Shown: one piece after another, positions 45,901-54,563 of the stretch
Position numbering within the stretch: the first letter of the stretch is position 1
Layout: each line of letters opens with the position of its first letter
NCBI RefSeq assembly: GCF_900168125.1
Contig: NZ_FUZF01000010.1
Location: 104,268 to 168,267 of the forward strand
Direction of reading: 5' to 3'
From: Sphingobacterium nematocida
GTDB taxonomy: Bacteria > Bacteroidota > Bacteroidia > Sphingobacteriales > Sphingobacteriaceae
Length of the DNA stretch: 64,000 nucleotides
Program-made: the position numbers and the translations under genes
The notes under the pieces: generated by a model
Told to the model about the DNA's origin: nothing
Database searches by the model: none
What the model saw: the letters and a program-made list of their open reading frames with translations, nothing else

Positions 45901-46275
45901 TTAGGCTTTTGAAATATCTGACTTTAAATTTTCTGCTAGACTTTCTGTTTTGTCTGCAAGTTTGTGACTCGTGTCAGACGCTCTTCCTGCCCAGTCAGAC
46001 GCTTTCTCTGATACTTTGTTTAGGACATCTTTACCTGCATCTTTAGCTTTTGATTTCCATTCACGTAAATCGTCTTTAGCTTCCTTAGCCAATCGGGATG
46101 CTCGTTTTGCCTCTCTTTTTGAAAGGTCTTTAAGCGACTTTGTCAAATCTTTAATACCGTCATTGGCTTTGTTCAATGTTTTCTTTCCATCTTCTGTGCC
46201 CAATAAGTAGTATGCGGCTGTTCCAACTGCCAACCCTAACAATGCAAATGCAACTAATCCATTCCTATTTTTCAT
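45901..46275 (-). CDS. YtxH-domain small membrane-anchored protein
   Basis: The 124-residue protein has one N-terminal membrane helix (GLVAFALLGLAVGTAAYYLLG) followed by a highly charged Lys/Asp/Glu/Ala helix with repeats such as KDLSKREAKRASRLAKEAKDD. This is the pattern of YtxH-like stress-associated proteins. Start MKNRNG is chosen; an ATG three codons earlier is possible. Function is unknown. Confidence 0.7.
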   Translation of the reverse strand: MKNRNGLVAFALLGLAVGTAAYYLLGTEDGKKTLNKANDGIKDLTKSLKDLSKREAKRASRLAKEAKDDLREWKSKAKDAGKDVLNKVSEKASDWAGRASDTSHKLADKTESLAENLKSDISKA

Positions 46276-46325
46276 CTTTATCAAAATTTGTTTTATTATC
46301 TATTCGATTTATACTCAATAAACAA

Positions 46326-46357
46326 CCACCGTTCCAAAAAGTTTTTTGATACGGTGG
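46326..46357. other. Hairpin between the ABC exporter and YtxH genes
   Basis: CCACCGT and ACGGTGG pair around an A/T-rich inner stem (CAAAAA with TTTTTTG). It may end the ABC exporter transcript or lie in the ytxH leader. T-runs are weak outside the stem. Confidence 0.45.
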
Positions 46358-46408
46358 ATTAACAAAATTTAACTCCCTTTTTTACGCTAGAAAACAGGAG
46401 GAATGATT

Positions 46409-48244
46409 TTAGCTTAAACTTTTTTGACTAGACTGAAGTGTGTAAAGATGATGATAGAGACCCGATCCTTTAGATAGAAGCTCGAGATGATTGCCAAAGT
46501 CTGCTACACTTCCTTCATCAATTACGAGTATGCTGTCTGCGTTCTTGATGGTCGAAAGACGATGTGCTATAATGATCGAAGTCCTGTTTTTCATTAGCTC
46601 TTCGAGCGCTTCTTGCACCAACCTTTCCGATTCAGAATCCAAAGAAGAGGTCGCTTCATCGAGGATCAAAATCGCCGGGTCTTTTAACAGGGCTCTCGCT
46701 ATGGCGATACGCTGACGTTGGCCTCCAGAAAGTTTTACACCTCTTTCACCAACTAAAGTGTCATAGCCGTCGGGAAATCCCATAATAAATTCATGGGCAT
46801 TAGCCCGTTTGGCAGCTTCAATTATACTTTCAGCATTTGCGTCCAGCTTTCCGTAATTAATATTTTCGCGGATTGTTCCTCCAAAAAGCAAGACATCTTG
46901 AGGTACTATACCTACTTGATTGCGTATGTCGGTAATAGCAAAGCTACTGGAAGGTGTTTCATCATATCGTATTTCACCGGAGGATGGTTGGTAGAACTGA
47001 AGAATTAGAGAAGCCATTGTTGACTTTCCTGCCCCGCTAGGTCCTACAATAGCTATCTTCTGACCAGCATTTGCTGTGAAAGAGATGTTTTTCAATATCT
47101 TACATTCCGGGCGGGAGGGATAAGCAAATTCTACGTTGTCAAAGGTTAGCTTGCCCATGATATGGCGCTTTATATTTTTATCATCTTCGCTAACGCGGAT
47201 GTTTTCGGTTTTCTCATTTAGAATTTCGATAACACGTTCGCTGGCGCCTAAAGCTCGTTGTAGGCCGGCATACAGTTCAGGAAAGCTTCCCATGGAACCA
47301 GCAACAAACATGGAGTATAATATGTAGGTGGTGAGGTCACCAACGGTGATTTCTCCTATGGATACAAGCGATGCGCCATACCAAATTACAGCTATGACCG
47401 CCCCGAATATGCAGAAGATAATAAATGAAGCAAACAAACCTCGATATGTTGCAGCTTTGACGGCAAGGTTGACCGCATTATCAAGTTTTTTGTTGTAACG
47501 TTGAGACTCGTAGTATTCGTTAACAAAGGCTTTAACATTAGATATGCCAAGCAGTGTTTCTTGTACGATGCTATTGGAGTCTGCTAATTGATCTTGGGTT
47601 TGTCGGGATAGATTACGAATAAACTTACCGAAAAAAATAGCCGCGACAACTAAAATAGGAAGTATGCATAGGTTCATTAATGCGAGCTTTGGCGATACCA
47701 CTATTAATAGAAGTACACCAATGACAAGACTCATGCTTTGTCTTATGATTTCTGCCAATGTGGTCGTCATGGTGTCTTGAATCTGGGATAGATCCGACGA
47801 AAGTCTACTGTTGAGTTCACCTACTCTACGATTGGCGAAAAAATCAATGGGAAGTGTGATGAGTTTTAGGTACGATTCTCTACGGATGCTAGCTAATGCT
47901 TTTTCTGCTATTTCTACGAATAAGCGAATCCGAAAGAAAGACATTATGGATTGGAACAGCAAAATGCTAAGGGATAGTGCCCCGATGTATAGAACATCGG
48001 ACTGAAGCCAAGGGTACGTTTGCTTTCCTTGTGCAGCATCGATCATAGCTCCGAGTAGGGCTGGAAAAGTTAGCATCGTTAAACTGGACATTATCAAAAA
48101 GATCATGCCAATGATAAATTTACCCTTATAAGGTTTCAAATAAGATAAAATTTGAGCAGCCTTTTTAAGTAATTCTTTGTTTAATTTGGGCTTAGGTAAA
48201 TCATCGGAATGCGAATCACCACTGTTCAGTCTTGGTCTAGCCAT
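46409..48244 (-). CDS. MsbA-like ABC exporter (fused permease and ATPase)
   Basis: The 611-residue half-transporter has a six-helix ABC membrane domain (about 35-330) and an ATPase domain. The ATPase domain has Walker A GPSGAGKSTMAS, signature LSGGQRQRIAIARALLKDP, Walker B ILILDEATSSLDSESE and the switch His in IIAHRLSTI. It works as a dimer and exports lipids or other hydrophobic substrates. MsbA-type lipid A flipping is plausible near lptC but not shown. Confidence 0.88.
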   Translation of the reverse strand: MARPRLNSGDSHSDDLPKPKLNKELLKKAAQILSYLKPYKGKFIIGMIFLIMSSLTMLTFPALLGAMIDAAQGKQTYPWLQSDVLYIGALSLSILLFQSIMSFFRIRLFVEIAEKALASIRRESYLKLITLPIDFFANRRVGELNSRLSSDLSQIQDTMTTTLAEIIRQSMSLVIGVLLLIVVSPKLALMNLCILPILVVAAIFFGKFIRNLSRQTQDQLADSNSIVQETLLGISNVKAFVNEYYESQRYNKKLDNAVNLAVKAATYRGLFASFIIFCIFGAVIAVIWYGASLVSIGEITVGDLTTYILYSMFVAGSMGSFPELYAGLQRALGASERVIEILNEKTENIRVSEDDKNIKRHIMGKLTFDNVEFAYPSRPECKILKNISFTANAGQKIAIVGPSGAGKSTMASLILQFYQPSSGEIRYDETPSSSFAITDIRNQVGIVPQDVLLFGGTIRENINYGKLDANAESIIEAAKRANAHEFIMGFPDGYDTLVGERGVKLSGGQRQRIAIARALLKDPAILILDEATSSLDSESERLVQEALEELMKNRTSIIIAHRLSTIKNADSILVIDEGSVADFGNHLELLSKGSGLYHHLYTLQSSQKSLS

Positions 48245-48280
48245 TATTTTGTAATCTTAAAAGCATTTTGTTCCAGCCGA

Positions 48281-48288
48281 CAAATGTA
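48281..48288 (-). promoter_or_regulatory. -7 promoter element of the ABC exporter
   Basis: The minus strand reads TACATTTG, 36 bases before the ATG. It follows the end of the coiled-coil gene at 48311. Confidence 0.5.
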
Positions 48289-48310
48289 ATGATATAAAGT
48301 AGCAGCCTTA

Positions 48311-48859
48311 TCAAACTTTCGTCACATTTTGCGATTTCCGACGTTTGTAGAAGGTGAACGCTGCTCCGGCGATCAAGAGGAAGACTAGGCTGCCGAATAG
48401 GTATTTATTGTCTTGCTGATCTTCCTTGTCTAAATTTTCAATTTGTAATCTTAACCGCTCATTCTCCATTTGGAGTTTGGATATTGTTTTCATATAAGCT
48501 GTGACCTGTTGGTCGTACTCTGTTGCCAATGACTGAAAACGTTGCGCTTCACTGTCTTTAAGGTCGAGCAATTTGCGGGTTTCTATAAAAATCAAATTAT
48601 CATTAATGACTACGGATTTTAAGATGTCAATTGATTGTTGCATGTCGCTTTTAGACTTAAATAGTCCAAAAATTCCTGTTTTTTTCTCTAAAGAAGAAGT
48701 GTAGTCGCCAAATCGTTTACTTCGTTGGTCCAAGAGGTCATTGACACGTTTGCGCTGAGATTCGAAGGAAAGGCTGTCGACAGTTGTCTGTGCATGGCTG
48801 TCGAATGCTATTAAATATAAGGGAATCAGAATGAAAAGGTAGTTAATTATAGACTTCAT
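48311..48859 (-). CDS. Exported coiled-coil protein with C-terminal membrane helix
   Basis: The 182-residue protein has a signal peptide (cut near SHAQ), a helical body (about 30-140) with a heptad-rich part (YMKTISKLQMENERLRLQIEN in parts) and a membrane helix (YLFGSLVFLLIAGAAFTFY). A basic tail KRRKSQN follows. This gives a periplasmic coiled coil anchored near the C-terminus. I do not recognise the family. It is just upstream of the ABC exporter, 66 bases apart, in the same direction. Confidence 0.65.
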   Translation of the reverse strand: MKSIINYLFILIPLYLIAFDSHAQTTVDSLSFESQRKRVNDLLDQRSKRFGDYTSSLEKKTGIFGLFKSKSDMQQSIDILKSVVINDNLIFIETRKLLDLKDSEAQRFQSLATEYDQQVTAYMKTISKLQMENERLRLQIENLDKEDQQDNKYLFGSLVFLLIAGAAFTFYKRRKSQNVTKV

Positions 48860-48989
48860 GTTTATTTACTGCGTTTTTATCGTTGTATGACTATGATTTT
48901 GCTCCATTGTTTAAAAAAGAAGATATTATTTTTTTAATTGTAGCGTTATTGAAGAACTTTCCGTCTTATGATAATAAACGAAACCAGTT

Positions 48990-50240
48990 ATGAATAAATT
49001 ACTTAAACTCCTTTTCTTCATTACGCCGATTCTGCTTTTTGCGGCATGTGACAAAGTCAATGAAAAAGATGTTGTTCAAATGCGTGTCCCTATCTTTGAG
49101 AAGATGGCTTCTATCCGCGCAGATGAGATATCCGTGTTGCCCGCAAAATCATTGCACACATCGGGCAAGATCTATATTTATGAAGACTACCTGTTCATTA
49201 ATGAGCCTTTAGAAGGGATTCATATTTTTGATAATAGTAATCCCGCGAATCCAAAAGCTGTTTCATTTGTCAAAATACCTGGGAATGTAGATATGGCGAT
49301 AAAAGATGATGCGCTATATGTTGATAGTTATGTTGATTTATTGACGTTCGATCTTTCCAACCCGTCAAAGCCGAACTTGATAGATAGAGAAAAGGATGTT
49401 TTTCAGTCTTTGTATGTCTATGGGTTTCAGCCCGGAAGAGAGGATGATCGTATTGTGGTCGGTTACAAGGACACTTTGGTGCGTTACGACAACGTCAATA
49501 CGTATAATCCATTTGACCCGAAAAAAAATATGTATTACCTGAATAATTCAGCTTCTGAAGTCGGGAGTACCTACGGTCAGGGGGGATCCATGGCACGCTT
49601 TACGTTGGCGCAGGAGCATCTATACGCTGTCGATGCATCTACACTTCACCTTTTTGATGTTCGTGAGACCTCTAATCCCCGATTTGTGAAAAACATTCCT
49701 TTAGGCTGGGGGATAGAGACTATTTTCCCCTATAAAGACAAGCTGTTTATAGGATCGAATACGGGAATGTTTATCTACGATATTGCCAATGCGTCCAATC
49801 CAGTTCAGTTGGCGAGATATAGTCATGTACGCGCCTGTGATCCAGTGGTGGTCAATGATACGCACGCCTTTGTTACCTTGCGTACAGGAGCAATCTGTGC
49901 AGGGACAGCAAATGTATTGGAAGTGTTAGATATCAGAGACCTAAAGAATCCCGTATTGGTGAAATCTTACCAAATGCAAAATCCACATGGCTTGGCCCTT
50001 GCTGGAAATGTACTCTATCTTTGCGAAGGTAAGTACGGTTTCAAGAGTTTTAATGCTGCCGATGTTTTTGAGATCGGCAACAATCGATTGGAACATCTAC
50101 AGAACCTGAATAGTACAGATGTGATTCCGGGTCCTAAATCGTTGATCGTTATCGGTGAAGATGGCGTATGTCAATACGATTATAGCGACAAATCCAAGTT
50201 GAAGCTGCTGAGTTGTATTTCCAGAAACATCGAGAAATAG
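48990..50240 (+). CDS. LVIVD-repeat beta-propeller lipoprotein
   Basis: The 416-residue protein has a lipoprotein signal with Cys20 in LFAACD. The body has repeated LVIVD-type blades: FDNSNPANPKAVSFV, FDLSNPSKPNLIDRE, FDVRETSNPRFVKNI, YDIANASNPVQLARY and LDIRDLKNPVLVKSY. Each has a D-x-S/R-(N)P turn. Such propellers are surface or periplasmic binding proteins of unknown ligand. A small outer-membrane barrel gene follows after a 271-base spacer that holds the palindromic repeats. Confidence 0.85.
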   Translation: MNKLLKLLFFITPILLFAACDKVNEKDVVQMRVPIFEKMASIRADEISVLPAKSLHTSGKIYIYEDYLFINEPLEGIHIFDNSNPANPKAVSFVKIPGNVDMAIKDDALYVDSYVDLLTFDLSNPSKPNLIDREKDVFQSLYVYGFQPGREDDRIVVGYKDTLVRYDNVNTYNPFDPKKNMYYLNNSASEVGSTYGQGGSMARFTLAQEHLYAVDASTLHLFDVRETSNPRFVKNIPLGWGIETIFPYKDKLFIGSNTGMFIYDIANASNPVQLARYSHVRACDPVVVNDTHAFVTLRTGAICAGTANVLEVLDIRDLKNPVLVKSYQMQNPHGLALAGNVLYLCEGKYGFKSFNAADVFEIGNNRLEHLQNLNSTDVIPGPKSLIVIGEDGVCQYDYSDKSKLKLLSCISRNIEK

Positions 50241-50241
50241 G

Positions 50242-50309
50242 CGTATGAAATATCCATGTAGCACAGACTGTACAAATACGCATGCAAATAGTTTGGATAT
50301 TCCATGTCG
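50242..50309 (+). repeat. Palindromic intergenic element, copy B, with a 27-codon mini-ORF
   Basis: It starts CGTATGAAATATCCATGTAG and ends TTTGGATATTCCATGTCG. The arms TATGAAATATCCA and TGGATATTCCATG are inverted repeats. An ATG at 50245 opens a 27-codon frame (stop 50326-50328) that begins MKYPCSTDCTNT and has three Cys. Copy C repeats the first twelve codons but diverges afterwards. Confidence 0.75.
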
Positions 50310-50351
50310 ACCCGTCGGCACAAGATAATGACAATTAAAGAATAAATTATT

Positions 50352-50461
50352 TATATGAAATATCCATGTAGCACAGACTGCACAAATACGAATGACCGCG
50401 AAGCAGCATGCACACCAATTACAACAATTCGTGCATAATATACTTTGGATATTCCATATGA
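50352..50461 (+). repeat. Palindromic intergenic element, copy C, with a 27-codon mini-ORF
   Basis: It starts ATATGAAATATCCATGTAGC and ends ACTTTGGATATTCCATATG. Relative to B it has about 42 extra bases in the middle, which contain their own arms (ATGCAC and GTGCAT). A frame at 50355-50438 encodes 27 residues starting MKYPCSTDCTNT, and its stop lies before the 3' arm. The arms are thus conserved outside any frame, favouring a nucleic-acid role. The next gene starts 51 bases downstream. Confidence 0.75.
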
Positions 50462-50511
50462 CAACTGAATATCAAACCGAGCCTGCGAGCTCATGAAATA
50501 ATTATACACAT

Positions 50512-51123
50512 ATGAAATATTTTTGCATTTTCTTAGGGCTTTTGTGTGGTCTATCTCCTGTTTTGGGACAAGAAAAGACATATACAAATCAGACGGAGGT
50601 TGGTACGTTGAGTTACGGGTTTTATCCCGGACAAGTAAGTTTTTCCGCCAGTACGTTTCATGGTGTGGAGTTTCACCGCAATTATGCCGTCGGGTTGAGT
50701 GTGGGTGTCGATAGGCTGCGGGTTGAAGATAATTTCACATTTTGGTCGTTGCCGATTGCTGTACGCGGTCGATATACATTGAGCCCTGAGCGAAAGACCG
50801 CTTTCTACGGGAGTCTCGATATAGGCTACGGGGTGGACGTGTTAAATAAGGAGAAGCGTACGGAAAATAACCTCGATACGTACAATGGTGGTGTTATTTG
50901 GAGCCCACAGGTAGGACTACGGATGAAACCTGAGGGTAAAAGGATGTTCTACTCTTTTAGCGCAGGCTATAAGTATACCGCCTTCGGCGTAAAACGATAT
51001 TATAATTTGGGAGGCGGTATGGAAAGTCCAGTTTTGACGCAGGATTTACGGGGGTATCAAGCCATGCGAGAACAGCGCTATAATCTACACCGCTTATCGC
51101 TAATGGTCGGGATTGGTTTTTAA
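50512..51123 (+). CDS. Small outer-membrane beta-barrel protein
   Basis: The 203-residue protein has a signal peptide (MKYFCIFLGLLCGLSPVLG) and eight or so amphipathic strands, ending with LMVGIGF and its terminal Phe, typical of an OmpA/OmpX-like eight-strand barrel. No catalytic motif is seen. It follows the LVIVD lipoprotein gene and may be its partner (inference). Its stop overlaps the stop of the convergent SAM hydrolase gene by four bases. Confidence 0.7.
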   Translation: MKYFCIFLGLLCGLSPVLGQEKTYTNQTEVGTLSYGFYPGQVSFSASTFHGVEFHRNYAVGLSVGVDRLRVEDNFTFWSLPIAVRGRYTLSPERKTAFYGSLDIGYGVDVLNKEKRTENNLDTYNGGVIWSPQVGLRMKPEGKRMFYSFSAGYKYTAFGVKRYYNLGGGMESPVLTQDLRGYQAMREQRYNLHRLSLMVGIGF

Positions 51124-51902
51124 CCGATAAACTCTACCATGATCGTTTCATCGGGGTAGAGCCCTAATAGATTGCTGGCATGTCCCTTATTAATCGCGAT
51201 TTCCAAATAATCGGAGATCCCAAATAAACAGAGTTTTTCCCCCTCTGATACTTCATTGTAGTGCCAACTCATTTTATTTATAGTCTCATTTCGTTTAAAA
51301 TGCAATATAAAGTTTCTCCCTTTTTGAACCTGATTGAATAAATCCTTGCTTATGTTAGAGATTACATTGCCAAAAGAATCAATATATGATGCATGCCCCT
51401 TTATGAAGTTGTTTTCGATGATAGGTAGCAATGTTACTTTTTGCAACGGTGTGTCGATCGGGGAGCCGAGGTTTTCAATCGGATTTCCTTCGGCGATATG
51501 GCAAGTTGCCTTGACAAGGATGTCTGCTAAAGGGAAATGCAGGAAACGAAGGTCTTGCATCATTTCTATTTCGAAAAGCTGTTCTGCCTTTTTATCCCCT
51601 AAGATAATGCTAAATATACCATTATCTGCGCCTACAAAGTAATGTCCATCAAATTTCATCGCTATATAGCGGCATCCTTCTTGAAATACCGTATCTATAC
51701 CAATAAGGTGAACCGTTCCCTTCGGGAAATAATGATAGGCGTTTTGAAGGATAAATGCAGCATGCTGTATATTAAATGAGGGTATCTCATGTGTGATGTC
51801 TATTAAACGAACATCGGGTAGCAACGATACGATACTACCTTTTAATGCCGCCTGATAAAAATCGCGGTAACCTAAATCTGTTGTTAATGTTATTACTCCC
51901 AT
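51120..51902 (-). CDS. SAM hydrolase (S-adenosyl-L-methionine hydroxide adenosyltransferase family)
   Basis: The 260-residue protein matches the DUF62 chlorinase/fluorinase-like family: ITLTTDLGYRDFYQAALKG (Asp in TDLG), ITHEIPSFNIQHAAFIL and VDTVFQ-like GIDTVFQEG. Also present are GADNGIFS and IDSFGNVISNI. Most members in non-halogenating bacteria convert SAM and water to adenosine and methionine. It has a leader hairpin and its own promoter box. Confidence 0.9.
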   Translation of the reverse strand: MGVITLTTDLGYRDFYQAALKGSIVSLLPDVRLIDITHEIPSFNIQHAAFILQNAYHYFPKGTVHLIGIDTVFQEGCRYIAMKFDGHYFVGADNGIFSIILGDKKAEQLFEIEMMQDLRFLHFPLADILVKATCHIAEGNPIENLGSPIDTPLQKVTLLPIIENNFIKGHASYIDSFGNVISNISKDLFNQVQKGRNFILHFKRNETINKMSWHYNEVSEGEKLCLFGISDYLEIAINKGHASNLLGLYPDETIMVEFIG

Positions 51903-51908
51903 ACTAAC

Positions 51909-51932
51909 AGCCCGTTATCCTAAATCCGGGCT
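51909..51932 (-). promoter_or_regulatory. Leader hairpin of the SAM hydrolase gene
   Basis: AGCCCG and CGGGCT pair within 24 bases, only seven bases before the start codon on the minus strand. It lies downstream of the -7 box at 51966-51973. It is too small to be a SAM riboswitch but could influence translation. Confidence 0.4.
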
Positions 51933-51965
51933 CTAAAACTATCATTTTGTACAAAAAAGCAAAGA

Positions 51966-51973
51966 CAAAGTTA
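51966..51973 (-). promoter_or_regulatory. -7 promoter element of the SAM hydrolase gene
   Basis: The minus strand reads TAACTTTG about 64 bases before the ATG. Confidence 0.5.
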
Positions 51974-52056
51974 GCAAAACTAGTCCTCATAATGGACTTT
52001 CGCATTTAAAATAATGAATATTTTTCAGATTCATAAGATGTGAAAATATTAGTTTG

Positions 52057-52064
52057 TATTTTTG
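52057..52064 (+). promoter_or_regulatory. -7 promoter element of phoH
   Basis: TATTTTTG matches TAnnTTTG, about 95 bases before the phoH start. It leaves a leader long enough to hold the two-stem structure at 52078-52121. Confidence 0.5.
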
Positions 52065-52077
52065 GATATAATTTACT

Positions 52078-52121
52078 TAGATAAGAATGTTTTTCATTCT
52101 ACAAATAGAAAATCTTATCTA
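52078..52121 (+). promoter_or_regulatory. Two-stem structure in the phoH leader
   Basis: TAGATAAGA (52078-52086) pairs with TCTTATCTA (52113-52121). Inside, GAATG and CATTC can close a small hairpin with five T in the loop, though its first two bases compete with the outer stem. No known riboswitch was recognised. Confidence 0.45.
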
Positions 52122-52159
52122 TCTTTATCTACAGAAATTTATACTAAAAACCATATACT

Positions 52160-53140
52160 TTGAGTGAATTAGTCATCAATTTGGATAACGTAAATTTGGT
52201 CTCTCTGTGGGGGGCTCAAAATGAAAACTTTGAATCTATAAAAAATAGATTTCCTAAATTACGCCTGATAGCTAGAGGTACGGAATTGAAGGTCTTAGGT
52301 GAAGAAACTGAGCAACGTGTTTTTGATTCCATGTTTTCCTCAATTATGGATCATGTCGTCAAGTACAACGTTTTGGAGGCTTTGCAACTGGAAGAGCTAT
52401 TAGGACTTCCTCCTCGAGATAAAGAGAGGGTAGAAAAAGATAAATTGGAAGAGGGACAGGGGGGGATTAAGGGGGAACCTATTGTCTACGGGCCAAATGG
52501 ACTTATTGTCCGGGCGCGGACACCCAATCAACGTAAGATGGTGGATAGTATCACTAAAAATGATATCCTATTTGCAGTAGGTCCTGCCGGTACCGGAAAG
52601 ACTTATACCGCAGTAGCTCTTGCTGTTAGAGCATTGCGGAACAAGGAAATTAAGCGCATCATTCTGACGCGCCCTGCCGTGGAGGCCGGAGAGAATCTGG
52701 GATTCTTGCCAGGTGATCTTAAAGAGAAAGTAGATCCTTATTTAAGGCCATTGTATGATGCATTGGATGATATGATTCCTGTAGAAAAGTTGAAGGGGTA
52801 TCTAGAAAATAGAACTATCGAGGTTGCTCCTTTAGCGTTTATGCGAGGGCGTACACTTGACAATTGTTTTGTGATTTTGGATGAAGCGCAGAATGCCACA
52901 GATATGCAATTGAAAATGTTCTTGACTCGTATGGGCCCTACCGCCAAATTTATTGTCACGGGTGACCTGACACAGATTGATCTTCCTAAAAAGTCTCAGT
53001 CTGGTTTAGCTACCGCTATTAAGATACTGGACAATATCAGCGGAATAGATATTGTGTATCTTACGGGGAGTGATGTCGTTAGGCATAAACTAGTGAGGCG
53101 CATATTGGAGGCCTACGGAGATTTAAATGCAAATAATTAA
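52160..53140 (+). CDS. phoH: PhoH-family ATPase
   Basis: The 326-residue protein has the PhoH/YbeZ domain with Walker A FAVGPAGTGKTYTAVALA, RPAVEAGENLGFLPGD and Walker B CFVILDEAQNAT. Also present are TGDLTQIDLP and GLATAIKIL. An N-terminal RNA-binding (KH-like) part precedes it. The family takes part in rRNA and RNA turnover and often pairs with ybeY, which is not adjacent here. The start is TTG at 52160; no ATG occurs in frame until residue 55, so TTG is likely real. Confidence 0.92.
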   Translation: MSELVINLDNVNLVSLWGAQNENFESIKNRFPKLRLIARGTELKVLGEETEQRVFDSMFSSIMDHVVKYNVLEALQLEELLGLPPRDKERVEKDKLEEGQGGIKGEPIVYGPNGLIVRARTPNQRKMVDSITKNDILFAVGPAGTGKTYTAVALAVRALRNKEIKRIILTRPAVEAGENLGFLPGDLKEKVDPYLRPLYDALDDMIPVEKLKGYLENRTIEVAPLAFMRGRTLDNCFVILDEAQNATDMQLKMFLTRMGPTAKFIVTGDLTQIDLPKKSQSGLATAIKILDNISGIDIVYLTGSDVVRHKLVRRILEAYGDLNANN

Positions 53141-53177
53141 TACTAATATATACAACAAATAGGGGCGATATAATACG

Positions 53178-54122
53178 ATGAGTGCAATAAAAGAAACCCA
53201 TTTTAATTTTAATAAGCAGACAGGTTTTTACAGAGGTAAGGTGCGTGATGTTTATACCATAGATAATCAATACTTAGTGATGGTTGCATCAGACCGTATT
53301 TCAGCATTTGATGTGGTGCTCCCTCGTGCTATTCCTTTCAAAGGACAGGTTTTAAATCAGATTGCAGCCAAATTTTTGAAAGCTACAGCAGATATTATTC
53401 CCAACTGGGTTGTCACTGTTCCGGACCCCTCGGTTACGATTGGACAGATGTGCGATCCTTTTAAAGTGGAAATGGTGATTCGTGGCTATTTATCAGGTCA
53501 TGCTTGGCGTACTTATCGTGAGGGGGGACGTGAGCTTTGTGGTGAAGTTCTGGCAGAAGGTTTAAAAGAAAATGATAAATTGGCAAAGCCAATTATAACC
53601 CCTACGACAAAGGCTGCTGTAGGACACGATATGGATATTTCCAAGGCGGAGATCTTAAGACAGGGTATTGTGAGTCCAGAAGACTACGAGCAATTGGAAA
53701 CTTATGCGCATGCTCTTTATCAACGTGGTGTGGAGATTGCCAAAGAGCGGGGCCTTATCTTAGTGGATACGAAGTATGAATTTGGGAAGAAGGATGGAAA
53801 GATTTACCTGATCGATGAAATTCATACACCCGATTCTTCGCGTTATTTTTATGCGGAAGGGTATGAGGAGCGTCAGGCTAAAGGTGAAGCACAAAAGCAA
53901 TTGTCCAAAGAGTTTGTTCGTCAATGGTTGATTGAGAACGGTTTTCAAGGAAAAGAAGGCCAACAAGTGCCGGAAATGACAGATGAAATAGTCCGTTCTA
54001 TTTCAGAACGGTATATTGAGCTTTACGAGCATATTGCAGGAGAGCGCTTTGAATACCCAGAAGAAGGGGATGTGTTGAGCCGTGTAGAACGTAATGTCAA
54101 CAACGCATTAGCGGCACTATAA
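53178..54122 (+). CDS. purC: Phosphoribosylaminoimidazole-succinocarboxamide synthase
   Basis: The 314-residue protein has the SAICAR synthetase signatures [40 protein letters not shown] and the C-terminal [11 protein letters not shown]. It joins CAIR and aspartate in purine synthesis. It starts 37 bases after phoH and reads in the same direction as the rest of the run to hisIE. It is the long (eukaryote-like) version, about 70 residues longer than E. coli PurC. Confidence 0.96.
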   Translation: MSAIKETHFNFNKQTGFYRGKVRDVYTIDNQYLVMVASDRISAFDVVLPRAIPFKGQVLNQIAAKFLKATADIIPNWVVTVPDPSVTIGQMCDPFKVEMVIRGYLSGHAWRTYREGGRELCGEVLAEGLKENDKLAKPIITPTTKAAVGHDMDISKAEILRQGIVSPEDYEQLETYAHALYQRGVEIAKERGLILVDTKYEFGKKDGKIYLIDEIHTPDSSRYFYAEGYEERQAKGEAQKQLSKEFVRQWLIENGFQGKEGQQVPEMTDEIVRSISERYIELYEHIAGERFEYPEEGDVLSRVERNVNNALAAL

Positions 54123-54185
54123 AATTAAAATTATAATCGTGATGAAGGTTACGATGGTGATGAAGTTATTAAAATAAAATTAAAG

Positions 54186-54560
54186 ATGCGATACACTATT
54201 GACAAACACGAGAGGTACGTGGTTATAGAACCACTTACTTCTGTATTGGATGCAGCGGCAGCGGCTTTTTTGAAGGGGGAGTTTATGCTTCGAAATACTT
54301 CGGGTCAACGTAATATTGTATTAGACCTAGCACAAGTACAGGATATCTGTGAAGAGGGGATTCGTATGGGCTTATTGGCCCATAGATTGTGTCAGGGGGC
54401 AGATGGAATGTTTATTATTACGGGGTTAACGCCTGCTGTGCAGCATATATTGAAGGTCGCCCATCTGGATAAATTTTTTACCATAGTCAAATCTATTACA
54501 GATGCCGAAGATCTTATCTTTAGTAATGAGATTCAGCGCGATTTGATAGGGGGTGTCTAG
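54186..54560 (+). CDS. STAS-domain protein with a Glu-Glu in place of the phospho-serine site
   Basis: The 124-residue protein matches the anti-sigma-factor antagonist (STAS) fold: an N-terminal strand with KHERYVVIEPL, then NIVLDLAQVQDICEEGIRMGLLAH (quoted in part) and a C-terminal helix HILKVAHLDKFFTI. In SpoIIAA-type proteins the loop is D-S-S-G with the phosphorylated Ser; here it reads C-E-E-G. It could therefore not be switched by phosphorylation. It ends three bases before rnz, so may act with it or be its operon neighbour only. Confidence 0.8.
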   Translation: MRYTIDKHERYVVIEPLTSVLDAAAAAFLKGEFMLRNTSGQRNIVLDLAQVQDICEEGIRMGLLAHRLCQGADGMFIITGLTPAVQHILKVAHLDKFFTIVKSITDAEDLIFSNEIQRDLIGGV

Positions 54561-54563
54561 GAG

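Noticed and set aside
51909..51932. SAM riboswitch ahead of the SAM hydrolase gene
   Set aside because: Only one small hairpin is present; none of the conserved SAM-I, SAM-II or SAM/SAH cores is seen.
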